Assembly: GCA_014376885.1 (NCBI GenBank)
Contig: JACMQR010000338.1
Coordinates: forward strand, 1 to 7,505
DNA: 7,505 bases
Direction of reading: 5' to 3'
Origin: Polaromonas sp.
Lineage (GTDB): Bacteria > Pseudomonadota > Gammaproteobacteria > Burkholderiales > Burkholderiaceae_C
Shown: positions 6,849 through 7,505 of the stretch, piece by piece
Numbering within the stretch: the stretch's first letter is position 1
How the letters are laid out: the number at the start of each line of letters is the position of its first letter
Program-made: the position numbers and the translations under genes
The notes under the pieces: model-generated
Databases searched by the model: none
What the model was told of the DNA's origin: nothing
The model's input: the letters and a program-made list of their open reading frames with translations, nothing else

Positions 6849-7505
6849 ACGCACGCACCGAACCCAAACTGCTGGGCCAGCTGAGCAACCGGCATCTCGA
6901 CGCCCTGGAAGAAGAGACCATCTTCATCCTGCGCGAAGTGGCCGCCGTGTCGGAGCGCCCCGCGCTGCTGTTTTCCGGCGGCAAGGATTCGCTGGTGCTG
7001 CTCAAGTGCGCCGAAAAAGCCTTTGGTGCCGGGCGCATCCCGTATCCGCTGCTGATGATCGACACCGGCCACAACTTCCCAGAAGTGACGGCTTTCCGCG
7101 ACTTCCGCGCAACCGAGCTGGGCGCAGAGCTGATCGTGCGCAGCGTCGAAGATTCGATGAAGCGCGGCACGGTGCGACTGTCGCACTCGGGCGAGTCGCG
7201 CAACGTGCACCAGTCGGTGACGCTGCTGGAAGCGATCGAGGAATTCCGCTTCGACGCCCTGATCGGCGGCGCCCGTCGCGACGAGGAAAAGGCCCGCGCC
7301 AAGGAGCGCATCTTTTCGCACCGGGACAGCTTCGGCCAGTGGCAGCCCAAGGCCCAGCGGCCCGAGCTCTGGACCCTGTTCAACACCCGGCTGCAGCCCG
7401 GCGAGCACTTCCGCGTGTTCCCGATCTCCAACTGGACCGAGCTGGACGTGTGGCAATACATCGAGCGCGAGGCCATCGCCCTGCCCTCGATCTATTACGC
7501 CCACC
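6845..7505 (+). CDS. cysD: Sulfate adenylyltransferase subunit 2 (partial, cut by the window edge)
   Basis: This is the catalytic small subunit of ATP sulfurylase. With the GTPase CysN it makes APS from sulfate and ATP. The first 220 codons are visible, out of roughly 300 usual for the family; the frame is open at 7505. Motifs seen are the PP-loop SGGKDS (44-49), IDTGHNFPE (72-80), GGARRDEEKARAKER (141-155), RPELW (172-176) and FPISNWTELDVW (192-203), all typical of CysD. The ATG at 6845 forms an ATGA overlap with the cysH stop, and AAGG inside cysH lies 10 bases upstream, so expression is probably coupled. cysN, or a cysN/cysC fusion, would be expected just beyond the edge. Translation was done by hand directly from the sequence and shows no interruption. 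Confidence 0.95.
   Translation, partial: MNARTEPKLLGQLSNRHLDALEEETIFILREVAAVSERPALLFSGGKDSLVLLKCAEKAFGAGRIPYPLLMIDTGHNFPEVTAFRDFRATELGAELIVRSVEDSMKRGTVRLSHSGESRNVHQSVTLLEAIEEFRFDALIGGARRDEEKARAKERIFSHRDSFGQWQPKAQRPELWTLFNTRLQPGEHFRVFPISNWTELDVWQYIEREAIALPSIYYAH

Noticed and set aside
5589..6854. Long minus-strand open frame (421 codons) opposite DUF934 and cysH
   Set aside because: It is antisense to two clearly recognised genes; the translation is rich in Arg, Gly, Val, Leu and Gln with no family resemblance, as expected for a shadow frame in GC-rich DNA.

Overview
The window looks like ordinary chromosome of a betaproteobacterium, most likely from Burkholderiales and perhaps Comamonadaceae (Polaromonas/Rhodoferax-like). 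This is inferred from three things: the high-GC protein sequences, the gene order sulfite exporter-cysI-DUF934-cysH-cysD, and an intergenic palindrome of a kind I recall from Comamonadaceae. No rRNA or other decisive taxonomic marker is present.

Layout: (1) 129-1358, plus strand: a complete serA, D-3-phosphoglycerate dehydrogenase with an ACT serine-sensing domain, collinear with E. coli SerA. (2) 1359-1549: an intergenic region between convergent genes. It holds a weak terminator-like hairpin for serA and a two-part palindromic element whose minus-strand reading ends in a hairpin plus T6. (3) 1550-2761, minus strand: a periplasmic substrate-binding protein of the branched-chain amino acid/amide ABC family, with no permease or ATPase genes beside it. 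(4) 2762-2990: a divergent intergenic region with a strong leader hairpin on the binding-protein side and an AT-rich GAATA half-site cluster on the other side. (5) 2991 to the window end, plus strand: a sulfur-assimilation cluster of tauE/safE-type permease, cysI, a DUF934 protein, cysH and the first 220 codons of cysD, which runs off the right edge.

How the genes work together: CysD (with CysN, presumably just outside the window) activates sulfate to APS. CysH has the iron-sulfur cysteines of an APS reductase and makes sulfite. CysI reduces sulfite to sulfide for cysteine synthesis. The TauE/SafE permease could relieve sulfite build-up. SerA makes the serine carbon skeleton used for cysteine, but it is separated by a convergent region and a minus-strand gene, so no co-transcription is implied. 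From cysI to cysD the genes are almost seamless (2-nt gap, 0-nt gap, 4-nt overlap), so they are very probably one operon.

I see no mobile element, CRISPR array, tRNA, rRNA or clearly novel system. The points most worth a second look are the cysteine-free DUF934 protein inside the reductase operon, the missing CysJ-type electron donor, and the non-coding elements in the two intergenic regions.
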